Source: Polytrichum commune
Lineage: Eukaryota; Streptophyta; Polytrichopsida; Polytrichales; Polytrichaceae
Direction: 5' to 3'
DNA: 64,000 nt
NCBI GenBank assembly: GCA_950295325.1
Contig: OX485806.1
Span: 33,170,001 to 33,234,000, forward strand
Made by a program: the position numbers and the translations under genes. Numbering within the stretch: position 1 is the stretch's first letter; the number at the start of each line of letters is the position of its first letter. Positions 1-11,660 of this stretch are shown here, piece after piece. The notes under the pieces are model-generated. The model was not told where the DNA came from. It ran no database searches and saw only the letters and a program-made list of their open reading frames with translations.

Positions 1-176
1 TGAATAAATCAATCACATAATACAATCCATTAGTGATTGCGCTATACATTCGAGGTCAACTTTCAAGTAGTCTAAAGGTTAAAGAAATGATAAGATTATA
101 CTAAAATGGGTAACTCCTTGTGCTAAACATAGCATTAACCATCAACAAGAAGTTTTCCTCCTTTTCCAATTTGGTA

Positions 177-1298
177 CTCCCTCTATTTCAAAATAAAAGT
201 TACTTTTGGACATAAATTGCATTACGAAATACACGGGTAGATCACTTAGTGCATTTTAAAAACGACGTGCGGCATAATATAGAGAGGATTTAAATCATTT
301 GAAATAAAAATTATAAAGGAATTCCAAATAATGAAGGGGCCATTAAATGTAGACAATCCCATTATAAGTAAGTTAGATGGACATAAAACGTGGGCCATTA
401 TCTTTTTGTAAAATGAATATAGGGGCTAAAGATAAGGATCCTAGAAGGTATGTTTAGTATGGTATGTAAATGGGTTTAGGACTTACGGGGATGGATGATA
501 ATTGGGATTTCCGTCTGTCCACCCTAAATTGTAAATTCTAAACATGCTTTACTATGCTATGTGTTTTTGGTCACTTGCATTGCAATGACCGCTATGGTAT
601 TTGTGTTGGCATCTCCTATGTGTTTTCATCATAATAGTGTTTGCAATGGTATTACTGTTTGCACCCTTTTTTGTTTCCATGCTTTCCCTCAACACTCGTC
701 AATTGCATTAGGAAGTAGATTAGCTTTTATTACTTAAAAGGAATATAGAGTACAAAAAATTGTAGTGACTTGGACAATAAAAGTAATGGAAGGGTGCAAA
801 CAAATGGGTCATTTTGAAATTTAAGTAATTATAGGGAGGCTTTAATTCAACCCTTGAAGGTAAATAGCCCCAAAACCAAAAAAATCCACAGCCGCACGTG
901 GTGCACAAAAATGCCTTAGAGTGATCTACCTGTGACGAAATAAAAGTTACATTTGGTGAAATTTCTCTCAAACTTTGTCAAACAAACTGGAATGTTGCCA
1001 AATACAATGAAAAAGTTGTTATTGACGAACTACCAAGTCAAATAATAGTTTACACTTGTTTAACAATTGATATTTGGACTCGACGGCGTCGACGCACATC
1101 AACGCCGTTTTATGTGTGAGATCAATCGGTGTCAATCGTTAATGGCGATGAATAGGTGTTACTATGGACACCCCTAGCTTGCTGGAAAGTGCTTAGTGAG
1201 AGCTATGCAGCGCACACAATTTTGTGCTAAAAGTGCGAAAAAGGACCTTAAGCCCACAGATTTCCTAAAACGTAATTTTGATTTTGAAACGGAGGGAG
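177..1298. mobile_element. Stowaway-like Tc1/mariner non-autonomous element
   Basis: The left end reads CTCCCTCTATTTCAAAAT and the right end is the inverse of CTCCCTCCGTTTCAAAAT. Each end is flanked by TA (175-176 and 1299-1300), the target duplication of Tc1/mariner elements. CTCCCTCCGTTTC is the classic Stowaway terminal repeat. At 1.12 kb it is longer than most Stowaway MITEs. A second pair of inverted arms lies inside (about 238-275 and 889-930, sharing GTAGATCACT and CACGTGCGGC), so another element may be nested in it. No transposase reading frame is recognisable. Confidence 0.75.
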
Positions 1299-1426
1299 TA
1301 CTAGTTAAGAATTGGAATAGTGGGAAGCCTATAAGGAGGGTTGCCTAGAAGCTTCCCCAAACTTCAAGCCACCGCATTTACAATTGCCACTTCCCATTGT
1401 GCTACTAATAAAACTCAAGATTCAAT

Positions 1427-2412
1427 AGAGTTATCCGTAAAGTCCCTCAAAGAGCGAGGGAACCATGGGTTTGAACCTTTTTTGAGAGAACTTTCTAGTA
1501 ACCCTTAACTTTCTAAGAGGCCATTTCTTGACTTATGAATTTTTGAAGGCATACTCATCCAAAAGGAAGGTGTTAGGAGGGTCACAATTGGTATCATTGT
1601 GTTCCTCATGAAAGTTTCTTGGCAATGATGTCGATCTCATTCCAATATATAAAGATGGGTGTTTGTGATAAAAATTTAAAGTTAAGAATGAACTATGTTA
1701 TCCGTTTGTTGATAAATGACTAAATATTGTATCTCCATATTATTTTGACTAAAAATTATCAGTTTTTTATGGACTTTTTTTCCTACCTCGAAGTGTATAT
1801 TTATCTTTAATATAAGCTTGAAAGTTTAGAATATAATTCTATTGCATATATTTATCACAATTTCTTGAATTCTAATGATTTTAAATCGATTATGAGCAAT
1901 TTCTAAAAAGTATCCAATATTGTCAACATATTGATGTGATCTTAAAAATCATCAGCAACATCTCTTCTTTAGGTATAATAAAGAATTGCGCTCTAAAAAG
2001 CTTACTTTTTTAGATGATCTTATGAAACCACATTACGCTTCATGTAATCGTAATGTTATGAGTTAAAAGCATGTTAGCTTATCATGTATTGGAGCCTATT
2101 TTAAAAGTTGGGTGCAAATTTTGGAACCTCCTCTTTGCACCTCTCATACTTTGAAAGAATTTCAAATTCTAAAAATAAGGCGTGCGCATGGGACCCGCTG
2201 CCCTAAATCTTGGATCGACCTATGCAAGATAGCTTGGCCCACTCATCCTAGTAAGACAAGCTAAAAGATTAGTTTTCAATAGTATGACACCACTCCAAAT
2301 GTATGATAAATTTAACCAGTAAGAAAATTGAGTAACTTTGTGTTAATTGTGATAAATTCAAGGTTTGAAACTAAACCCATGGTTTCATCTGCTTTACTTT
2401 ATGAATAACTAT
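1427..2412 (+). repeat. Dispersed ~1-kb inverted-terminus repeat (family E), copy 1
   Basis: It begins AGAGTTATCCGTAAAG and ends with a diverged inverse of the same motif (TTTACTTTATGAATAACT). The whole ~980 bp is clearly similar to 39853-40833. Partial copies lie at 3135-3561 (opposite orientation) and 33845-34065. There is no coding capacity. It is probably a non-autonomous DNA transposon; no clean target duplication could be picked out. Confidence 0.6.
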
Positions 2413-3134
2413 AATCTAAACCCGATTTTAACAAGTATCCAAGAAGAACCCTGCAACAATGATTCTATGTGGATGTTTGGGCCCATGGGTTCAAGACAAC
2501 ACTATTGATTAATATTATAAACACATATGTCCACAAGACCATTTAAGGGTGCAATCCTAAAATGAATAGTCATGTGGGCCCATGATAAGTGTCAATGTTA
2601 CTTGTATGCATGTGCCCAAGTTGATGCTTGTATGCATATGATAGTAAAATAGAAAAACGGAAAGTGGTGAAGATAAGTTGATTCGGCTTGAAAATCGTGC
2701 CATGTATTTTAGAGGTGGAGTAGAGGAAATGATGAGGAATGCAAGTTGTTTCAAAATTTTATTCCTTGTAAATAATTAGTTGCATTCTCCCAAAGAGGTA
2801 AGTAATTCAAACCACCTACTTGTACGGTAGAGTCTCCCCAATTTTGGGCATCAAAATATCTTACTTTGCATACAAATGCATACAAATGCACATAAAACAG
2901 TTTAGTCAATGGCACTCAAAAGTGATTTCAAGTGGTGTGAAACAAGACCTATTCAGCCAATCACTGCATCCTTTTTGGGCCACCACTTTTATAATTAACC
3001 ATTTTGGATCCACACAATAATGATTTTACTCCTAGTCTAGTGCATCGATAGTGACCATTCACTGTCTTATGGTTTTCCACCTTAAACATAGTCTTGTAAG
3101 TTGTGGTTTTGGGTTGACTTATAGGAAGGACAAT
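2413..3134. other. Unassigned spacer between two family E copies
   Basis: AT-rich DNA without a convincing gene or repeat. The short open frames here have no recognisable product. Confidence 0.4.
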
Positions 3135-3561
3135 AGAGTCATTCATAAAGTAAAGCAGATGAATCCACGGATTTATAAGTCTCAAACCATGAGTTTATGA
3201 GATTCAACACAAAGTCACCCAAGCTTCCTTAATGCTTAATTTATCATGCACAAGGAGCGGTGTTGGACTAGTGAAAACCAACTTTCTAGCTTGTCCTACT
3301 AGGATGGGTGGGCCAAGCTACCCTTGCAAAGGCCGATCCGAGATTTAGGGCAACGGCTCCAATGTGCACACCCTTTTATTGATCTTGAAATTCTGCCAAA
3401 GTTTGAGAGATGGGAAGACGAGGTTTCAAAATTTGCATCCAACTTTCAAAATACGCTATGAAACACAATGAGCTAGCGAACTCTTAATAGAATTCTTTCT
3501 CGAAGAAGGATCAAACCTACGGTTTCATCCCTCCTTTTTGAGGGTCTTTACGGATAACTCT
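3135..3561 (-). repeat. Family E, internally deleted inverted copy
   Basis: Its ends are AGAGTCATTCATAAAGTAAAG (left) and CTTTACGGATAACTCT (right), the family E termini in reverse. Only about 430 bp remain of the usual ~1 kb. Together with copy 1 it makes an inverted pair spanning 1427-3561. Confidence 0.6.
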
Positions 3562-3600
3562 AAGAGGTTGGTGATTTTGGTGAATGTTTGCTGGATAATG

Positions 3601-3708
3601 CTTGTCCTCTTTTTCTTTTTCTTTTTTTGAGACAGAAGGCCGACATGCCAACGTCAAAGCACAGAAGGCGGTTGACCACCTGGCAAGTTTTCCATCAAGT
3701 AGAGAGGA
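3601..3708 (-). mobile_element. SINE-1 fragment, 5'-truncated
   Basis: On the minus strand it carries the SINE-1 body (CTCTCTACTTGATGGAAAAC, GTGGTCAACC, CTTTGACGTTGGC) followed by an A-rich tail (TTTTTCTTTTT on the plus strand). The tRNA-like head is missing, as expected of incomplete retrotransposition. The full-length relative is at 32530-32735. Confidence 0.6.
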
Positions 3709-3941
3709 TAATGCTTGTCCTCTTCACCGGTTGGATGGCATCGGGTCCCGAATTCCGATCACCACCAATATACATAGTAATCAAATGAGCACCATCCACC
3801 ATGTAGATGTGTGTGTTTGTTGCTCACTTCATTTTAGGTGGAATTTGATTGGGTGTTGATTGGTTGCCATTATCATTGTCACGGTTCCATACAACACAAC
3901 AAGATGTTGGCAATGGAGTCATATTTTCTATTAAGGTCCGA

Positions 3942-4301
3942 GGGTGTTATTCGCTTCGTTTTTCTTGTTCTTCATCTTCTAGTAATCTAATTCATGTTTT
4001 CAAATTTGTGTTGCATTAGCAGATTTATGATTCAACATTAACAATGACCATTTTAAAAATTGAACCTCCCTTGCTTTAGTTATGGTTATCAAATGTGCAT
4101 GTTTGTTGATTTCTTAACAAAACACATGAGTCCTCTCAATTGTGTTCACTATTGAGTGCGGTGTAGTTGATTTAAGTTAAAAACGTAGTCCAACTTCACT
4201 TAGGTATGTGTCTTTATATTGTTTGTTCTTGGATCCTCATCTAACTACACACCAATCAAATTTGGATGTTCGATTAAGAACAATAACCAAATAACACATG
4301 C
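3942..4301 (+). mobile_element. MITE family B copy (GTGTTATTCGGTT termini)
   Basis: It starts GGTGTTATTCGCTT and ends ACCAAATAACACATGC, an imperfect inverted terminus. The interior matches 9159-9512, 5503-5844 and, inverted, 43233-43560. Shared internal landmarks are TGTTGCATTA, TTTAGTTATG, TGAGTG..GTAGTTGAT and GTAGTCCAA. It has no coding potential. Confidence 0.65.
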
Positions 4302-5502
4302 ATATGTTAGGTATACGACTTGTAGGGCACTTCCAACTTCGCATGCAGTTTTGATTGTTGGATCGGATTGGGAAATCTTTCATCCAATTAGCAATTGCAA
4401 ATCACAAAGATTGTTATATGTAAGTTCCAAAGTTGTAGTAGAGATACAAAGTTATGATAATCAAAAGTGGTGATCATTTAAGATACTCTTAAAGGTATCA
4501 CACAAGCCATTACCAATCATAACTCTATTTGAGTAAATCTAGACATGTTTTAACCGGGACTTTTTGGTTAACTCAATTTCATGGTAGATTTTGTCACTCT
4601 ACACTTCTAATGTATCTAAATTTAGGAAGAAGCATGTGAATTCTTAATGAAGCTGAATGTTATAATATCAAAATATAATGACATACAATCAATAGATAAA
4701 TAATGACAATGTAAACTAGACCTTCCTTTTTCATAAAATCGTAGTCAAGTTAGATATGTAACTTTATTTGGAAGATCTTACCATAAAACTAAAGATTGTT
4801 AAACTTTGGATTGGAACCTTGATCAAGTTATGAGTTTTGTGTTTACTATCGAACTTAGTTGGTGGCCACATTCTAAGCTCATAGTCCGATCCCATCACAC
4901 TACAAGTCTTGTTATATACCACTCAAACATAGGCGTTCAATTAACCCCTAAAGTAAGAGGGGATATACATGATAATCAAAGATGTAATTTAAAGTGTGGC
5001 TTGCTGGCTTAATTTGGAGTTGAAATATAAAAAGGTAGTTGTTGAGGATGATTAAACCGCATCTATATGGTTGGAATCAAGGTAACTATGAACTAGTATA
5101 TAGGAAATAAATTTAAGAACATTTTCCTTCCAAAAAAAGACAACAAATCTCTATATCATCAAAATTATGTAAAATATGTCTCGATTGATTATAATCATGA
5201 GTTCAATCATATGGTGGAGAAATAACAAGAGATTTCGAGTCCATAACCTTATTAGTTTTCTTATTAAATAAATTTTGTAACAAAGGCAAAAAAAAAAAAA
5301 AAAAAAAAACCATGATGTTTGAACACTTCAAAATCCATAGAAAAAAGTTAGTAAGAAATTCTTACAAAACAATTGACAAAGGCAATTTGTAACTTTACAA
5401 GTAGAGAAAACTTATCTAAAAATAGGCGTATTCAATTGCTCTTAAGTTACTTCAAAAAACACATGTAACCCAATTTGGATTGAACTCTCCTTTAAGACAT
5501 GT
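4302..5502. other. Gene-free AT-rich spacer
   Basis: I see no gene. A poly-A run of about 22 bases lies at 5288-5309. Parts of 4740-5000 resemble the family B interior but are too diverged to bound. Confidence 0.4.
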
Positions 5503-5844
5503 GGGTGTAATTCAAGTCATTTTTCATGCTCTCCAGCTTCTACCAATAAGATTTATGCAACAAAACTTGTGTTGCATTAACAAATTTGCAATGAAGCATC
5601 CACAAAAATGGTGTTAAAAATCATACATCTCATGATTTAATTATGATTATCAAATGTGCATGTTTATTAATTCTTACCTGAATACACAAGTCCTCCCAAT
5701 TGTGTTCATTGTTGAGTATGGAGTAGTTGATCAAATTAAAGATGTAGTCCAATCCCACTCAAACAATAGTCTTTATGTTTATTCTTTGAGCCTCATCTAA
5801 TCACACATCAATAAAATATAGGTGTCCAATTAGCACAACACATG
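5503..5844 (+). mobile_element. MITE family B copy, diverged
   Basis: It begins GGGTGTAATTCAAG and ends near CAACACATG. It shares the interior landmarks of the 3942-4301 copy (TGATTTAATTATGATTATC, TGAGTATGGAGTAGTTGAT, GTAGTCCAAT). Confidence 0.55.
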
Positions 5845-6399
5845 ATCATTGATGCTTACCCCACCCCGAATCATAAGCTTGTTATTGAAATTGGATTGTG
5901 GTCGAGTGCCCCTATTTTTTGAGATAATAGATTGTGCCACTTTTGTTCTTATAATGTAGTTGAAAATGAGGCACACTTCGTGTTAACCCCATTGGAGATA
6001 AGTTTCTATCATTATTTGAGAATGTAGTGCTAGGGAGTCTCTAGTCAATCTTTCAATTGGATTGGCAACTTGAGATTAGCCTTTGTCTCATAGAGGATAC
6101 TGCACTCCACCACTCTAAGAAAGTAGCAAGTTTGAAGCTAACTTGATGTACTCTTAGTGCCGTTAGCCTTTTGATTTCCCGTACTTCAAAATCAATTTCA
6201 TTTCAATAGGAAAAAGTAACAGAATAACATCCGTATAAAGTTTTAGAGTTAAGAAGAGTGACCACACAAGATCCATATACCTTGTTGCTTTATCATGTAT
6301 AGGGAATAAAATTATGAAACAACTTGGATTCCTCACCATTTCCTCTAGTTCATCTCTGAAAAAAATATTGCACAACTTTCGAGCCACTCTTTGTAGTTG

Positions 6400-6662
6400 A
6401 ATCAATAAATAAATAACCAACGGCAGGCCATCCGACGTGAATTTGAGCCCGTTGGACTTACCTTGCTCAAGAATCCTCTTGTTGCAGGGTGGGGTTCACT
6501 GCCTACCTTGTGATGAGTGGGCTTTTGGCTTCCTACCTACCTAGCTGGTGTTTTCCATCAAGTAGAGAGAAGATTTCACAGTGGAAATCAAATTGCCAAC
6601 CACTCCATTCGAAAATGAGTATCTCTCCACTATCACCTAGTAATTTAGGCTCATCTTGAACC
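6400..6662 (-). mobile_element. SINE-1, near full length
   Basis: Read on the minus strand it starts GGTTCAAGATGAGCCTAAAT, has a Pol III box-B-like segment (GGTTGGCAATTTGATTTCC), the body CTCTCTACTTGATGGAAAAC, and ends in a TTATTTATTTATT tail. It closely matches 14919-15174. The tRNA-related head plus short A/T tail defines a SINE; box A is poorly preserved. Confidence 0.6.
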
Positions 6663-7687
6663 GTAGTTGAATCAATTTATTTTCACCGTTTTCCATGTTC
6701 CTTACCTTATACCAAAACACTTGTTGAAATCGCACATTTTGCATGTCATGTAGCTAGCTACCTTACCATAATGTTTTGTACTTGGGAGGGTCCATCACCG
6801 CCAACTTTACTAATAATCCTAGGACAACCCCCCCCCCCCCCCCTCCTTGCGGTCACCATAGGCATGCAAGTGAGTGCGCTTAATAAGTTACACCCATTCA
6901 CGAGGCTTTTGCCGAAAGGAAACCATCTGCCAAAAGATCTTACGTTGCTTGGATTCATGACTACCCTATAAGGCTTGGATAAATTGTAAGTTGGTGAACA
7001 AGTTAGGTAGTGGTCGGAAACTATGTGGGCCCCGGCGTACACATGGCACTTATCCCTATATAATACTTCGTCCTCCACCAATTGGAATGAGAATGAGGTC
7101 ACACAAGTTTGTTTTCCGGTTAGGATAGATAGGTAATAGGTGCACACGTTTGTAACAAGTGAAAGGTTTCACTATGACCTCTTCACCCTCTTTCATGCCC
7201 TTCATGTTTGAACATTGTAGAGGCATTGAAAACTAACAAAGTTTAGCAAAAATGTCTAAATTTGATCTTACAACTATGAACTTTGATGACATTGATGCTC
7301 ACGAGGTCGAGTATTTAGTGTCATCCTTTGACGGCAACTTGTTGTTTGAGTTACACCATGTGGCTATGGGAGTGTCAAGTGTGTATAGATGGTCTATGGG
7401 CGACATGTATAAGACGTGCAATTGACATCTTTGGTGCACAACAAAAACAACTAATATCCATAATGAGTTTGGATTCTCATTTAGGCATTCATCTTGTTTG
7501 GTCATCTCCAGTGTCCGAATGATTATAGTGATTACAACTATCTCAATGAGTAGACAGGCATTCATCTTGTGTTGGTCATCTCCAGTGTCCGAATGATTAT
7601 TATGATTACAACTATCTCAATGAGTAGACATTGTGATGAATAATTTATCTTGTTATGTTCGTGACAAGTTTATTACAAACCAATAAT

Positions 7688-8330
7688 ACATACAGGCCTG
7701 GGCTACATCACATCTTCATTCGGCTGGGCCCCGCCCCTCCCACGTCTCCTTCACTGCCCGGTCTTCCTACGTGGGAACTCTTCCTTGTTGGGAACCAATG
7801 TGACGATACTTACATGACCGGGCACTTAATGGCTTAAGTGACTGGGTATTGTCACATTGGTTCCCAACGGGGAAGAGTTCCCACACAAGTGTGGGCATGA
7901 AGACCGGGTAGTGAAGGAGGCATGGGAGGGGCAGGGCCTCGGGGGGGGGGGGGGGGTAAGTCATTGGTTGGAGTAGCAATATACGTGCGAACAAATGATA
8001 GGGTATTTAAAAAACATGGGGGCAAAAAAATATAAATGGACTTAAGAGTAATATAGGGTATCAAAAATGGCAATGGACATCTTTAAAGTACTATAGGGTA
8101 TGGAATAATAGGTAATTTGGAATTATAAGTAATGCAAGCCATTTTTCTATTAACCCAAAGTAGAAATTTACATAATGATAGCATGTGAAAAAAAGAAGAG
8201 AATTGAAAGTAATACCCCCCTTATAAAATAGTGGTTGTTCGCACCTATATCCTTAATTTTTTAACACACTGCCCCCCCCCCCGAGGGCAAGGCCCAGCCA
8301 AATGAAGATGTGATCTAGCCTAGGGCATAC
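7688..8330. mobile_element. Complex foldback element with nested inverted repeats
   Basis: The outer arms pair 7692-7728 (GGCTACATCACATCTTCATT) with 8300-8328 (AATGAAGATGTGATCTAGCC). A second inner pair joins 7728-7806 with 7852-7941 (GGGAACTCTTCC / GGAAGAGTTCCC, GGGAACCAATGTGAC / GTCACATTGGTTCCC). A poly-G run of about 16 bases follows the inner arm and a poly-C run of about 12 precedes the right outer arm, so these tracts are also complementary. No transposase is present. Confidence 0.6.
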
Positions 8331-8344
8331 GTACGATAGCCATA

Positions 8345-8690
8345 ATCTGGACACCTATGAGTGAGCGGTATGTGGCTTGGTGTGGATCTATGAATAGGAC
8401 CCCAAAAAGACAGGTGTTTAAAAGAGATGGACTACTTGCTCAAAATATGCTAGCCATTTTAAGCTCAAGAGGCAACATAATTAGGGAAAACCTATATGAC
8501 CACTTAATGAGCACAAGAATCTTCAATTTGATACTATATATAAGATACTCATATGAGCTCCGAAGTTATGAGGCAAACGGCTACGAGCCCGATTTGGAGT
8601 TGCTAATTATCTTGCACAATTGCGTGTTTCACATCGTACGGGAGAAAATCATCCATCCATCCATCCATCCATCCATGCACATCTACCTTA
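8345..8690 (+). mobile_element. MITE family A copy
   Basis: Shares the family A body: GTGTTTAAAAGAGATGGACT, TGAGCACAAGAATCTTCA, GATTTGGAGTTGCTAA, and the right terminus CATCTACCTTA. It contains a (CATC)n microsatellite at about 8650-8677 that is absent from other copies. Relatives lie at 15190-15545, 35075-35300, 44665-45032, 52564-52937 and 58605-58978. Confidence 0.65.
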
Positions 8691-9158
8691 GTGGAGATTA
8701 AGTTGGAGACGTGAGATGTAATTCATCCCCACCCTCTTGGAGCCCTCGAAGTTAAAGCACTCCTGGGACAAGAATTGTGTAAGAAGTAGGGAAGAGTCCA
8801 AAGGTGCACCTGCACAAAAATGATGAGCCTTGGTATGTTTGTATGTACATTTTGTTTTTATTCTTGAGTATCTATTTGAATTTTGGACGGACTCAAAGCG
8901 TCATGCCGCCATTTAAAACTTATTAGGCTACGGCTAGATGTCTTGCTCTTTGAGATGGGACCATAACCGACATTATACCGAGGTAAAGGGGGTCTATTAT
9001 AAGCCCCCTCCTTATAGGTGTTGGGATGAAGTCAACCTAATTGGGTCACATGCCACCAATAACTAATTTGCTACAGCAGTCATTCTTAGGTGTAATTAGC
9101 TAACAACTCTTGCTTGTTGTTGTTGTTGTTGTAACAAGAACATGTAACATAGGTGTGT
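8691..9158. other. Gene-free spacer
   Basis: Nothing recognisable apart from a short (TTG)n run at about 9110-9130 that abuts the family B copy. Confidence 0.35.
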
Positions 9159-9512
9159 GCAGGTGTTATTCGGTTCAATTGCCTTGCTCTCCATCTTCTA
9201 GTGATCATATTTACGTCTTCATATATATGTTGCATTTGCAAACCTATGATAAAACGTTCACAAAAAAAGTAGGACCGCCCTTGATTTAGTCATGATTATT
9301 GGAAGTGCACGTTTGTTGATTCCTTAATTGAATACCTAGGACCTCCGACTATGTCCATTATTGAGTGTGGAGCAGTTGATACAATTTGAAAACGTAGTCC
9401 AATCTCTCTTCATACATGTGTGTTTATGGTGTCTACTCTTTGATCCTCACCTAAGCACACACCAATCAAAGATAGGTGTCAGATTAGGAAAAAGGAATAA
9501 GATAATACATGC
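9159..9512 (+). mobile_element. MITE family B copy
   Basis: It starts GCAGGTGTTATTCGGTTC and ends AGATAATACATGC, with the same interior landmarks as the 3942-4301 copy. It sits 27 bp left of the pogo element. Confidence 0.65.
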
Positions 9513-9539
9513 ATATCTTTTGTATTATGGTTCACTATA

Positions 9540-10829
9540 CAGTCTAACCTTGATAATGTCACCCTTGTTAATAGAACACCTTGATATTGCCACCTAAAAG
9601 TTTGAAACCGATTTTCATAGTGTAAAACTCCCTCGTTATTATCCCTATCACCCTTGGTAATGTCACTATTTTTTTCCAAAATCCGTAGTGTAAATGTGAT
9701 AATACCAAGTATGGATGGATTGTATGTGATGGTTGGATGGACAGATTATTAGGCATTTTTGCAACTGTGATAGTGAAAGTTATAGATGGGTTTAATGCTT
9801 TTGTACTCTCCCATATCACTATCTTGTTCCTTCCACCAAATGTGACTTCAGTTGTTTAGCCTTTGGATCAAGGAGTGATTGCAACATTCAAAATGTGCTA
9901 TAAGCGCAAGCTTGTTGCCTGGACTTTGCAACAAATTAATAACAACTCAAATGAAGTTTTGGGGAAACTGAATGTTGATCTATTTCAAGCTATGCTATGG
10001 TGTGTGGCGGCATGGCATGAATTAATGATCAAACCATTAGAAATTGTTGGAGAAAGTCCGCCATATTGCCTACATAGTGGAATGCAAATATCAACAATTT
10101 TGATGAACGTATGAAGTCCAAAATGGAGGAAGCAACTTTGGAATTGGGCAATCTCATCGCCGCATTGAATTTGGGTTTGGATGTCGAAGGCAAGCCTGTA
10201 GAAAAGCTTTGTCCTTTGGAATACATAAACATGGAAGGTGAAGATGATTTTGAGGTGGAATATTCTACTGAGGAGCTTGTGCAATTAGTGCAAGATGGCG
10301 AATAGGTTCTTGATTCCATGGAAGTAGACCCATTGATTGTTGATAGCAATGATGACGAGTCTAAAGTAGTGAAGCTAAGCGATGCACAAAAATATGCTAA
10401 AGATGTTTTGAATTTTATGGCTAGCCAGGGTGTTCAGATTTTCAACACTTTGGAGTTGTTAGGAATGGAAAAAATCCATGACAAACTCATTAGAATTGGT
10501 GTTGCACATTTAACATCAACAAAACAATGTGACATTAGAAGCTTCTTTGTCTCTAGTGAGAGGTCTTTACCTGATCTCAATGACACATTATGATGTGCTC
10601 TTGTTGTTATTCATAATTTTAAATTAGATTTTACATTCAAAAACATTGAAGTCTCATATTTTTTATTTTCTTTTTTACATTGTAATTTTATTTTAATTTT
10701 CTACCTATTTTTTGATAATATCACATTATGCACAAATCTTCAAAATGTGACATTATCAAATATGTCACACCTTGTTTATATCACTCTTTTGGGTGAAACG
10801 GATGGTGTGACATTATCAAGGTTAGACTG
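9540..10829 (+). mobile_element. Tigger/pogo-type transposon, internally deleted, with perfect TIRs
   Basis: Perfect 23-bp terminal inverted repeats run inward from both ends: CAGTCTAACCTTGATAATGT plus CAC at 9540-9562, and their exact complement at 10807-10829. Both are flanked by TA (9538-9539 and 10830-10831), the Tc1/mariner/pogo target duplication. TAATGTCAC-like motifs recur in the subterminal regions. The interior keeps only the 3' part of a pogo/Tigger transposase frame. About 180 bp of non-coding DNA takes the place of the DNA-binding domain and the first catalytic residues, so it is a non-autonomous deletion derivative that could once be moved in trans. Confidence 0.9.
9818..10593 (+). 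pseudogene. Tigger/pogo (DDE_1) transposase C-terminal remnant
   Basis: In the + frame ending near 10114 the sequence reads LFLPPNVTSVV, a TAG stop at 9857-9859 (a Gln codon in relatives), then PLDQGVIATFK. This is the hallmark third-aspartate block of pogo/Tigger/Jerky DDE transposases. The downstream segment, with WHELMIKPL, matches the usual W..V...TI.NCW region in degraded form. A frameshift near 10100 moves the frame; acidic C-terminal sequence continues from 10111 with another stop at 10303-10305 and runs to 10593. The N-terminal HTH domains and first two catalytic aspartates are absent. It is a dead transposase inside the 9540-10829 element. Confidence 0.8.
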
Positions 10830-11324
10830 TACCCGAAAAGAAAAAAAGAAGAAAAAGAAACAGAGACGTTCATTTTACACTGCCATTGTGTTGTCCATTC
10901 ACCACGTCTAGTCCATGCTGGCGTCGTTATTTTGGATGTAGCATTGGGACTTCCCGAGAGATCATCCATCCCATCCACTTATTCATAACTTTAGGTCACA
11001 AATTGCAATAGGTGCCTACCTATTGTAGATTGTGGATCATGGGTTTCATGGATTAAGAAATCAATTAAGCATAGGATGCGGATGAATGTTTTTTTGAAGA
11101 ATGGATGGGAAACATCCATCATACCGATTAGTTATGCATGCAGCCTTTGTTGCCTACCAACAACAACAAAGGCTGGGTCTGCCTCGTACTCACTCCGCCC
11201 GCCTTCGGATGGGTGTAAGTAAAGCCAGCCAACAGGAACCAAACAAAACTAAAGTTCATTCACACCCCTTGGTGTACAGGCCGGGGCCGGTTCAACTTAT
11301 CCCCCCCCCCTTTATGGATGATTT
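10830..11324. other. Gene-free spacer
   Basis: Nothing gene-like. It contains an AG-rich run directly after the transposon and a poly-C tract at about 11299-11308. Confidence 0.35.
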
Positions 11325-11660
11325 TCATCCACCGACTTATCCCCCGCCCGTGTCACTAAGGTGTTGTGAACGCCTCCCATCAACTCGTGCGCTAGGAAGA
11401 TCTCGACCGTCGATTGCGATCTGAGAGATCTAAAGGTTCCGATGTTCCCCCAACTTCTGGTTTCTCTTCCCACTAGGTAGAGGTTGAGAAATTTCACATT
11501 GGATGAAATCTCCACCTCCATCCACTTGCGAATCTAGGATGAAATTTTTCAAACTCAATCCTTCATTAAAAGGACTTGTGGGAGGGATGATGCCGACGGA
11601 GGGAATCAAACCCCTACCTCTTCCTTCCGAAAGGTAGAGGCAAGGGTAATAGTCCTTTAG
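11325..11660 (-). mobile_element. SINE-2 candidate
   Basis: On the minus strand, TTCGGAAGGAAGAGGTAGGG is followed by GGTTTGATTCCC, a fair Pol III box B. The ~330-bp unit is repeated in plus orientation at 34605-34925, with matching blocks through the whole length (GGACTTGTGG/GGACTTGCGG, GGATGGAGGTGGAGAT, GGAAGAG..GAAG). Two dispersed copies with a tRNA-like head support a SINE. No clear A-tail was found. Confidence 0.45.
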
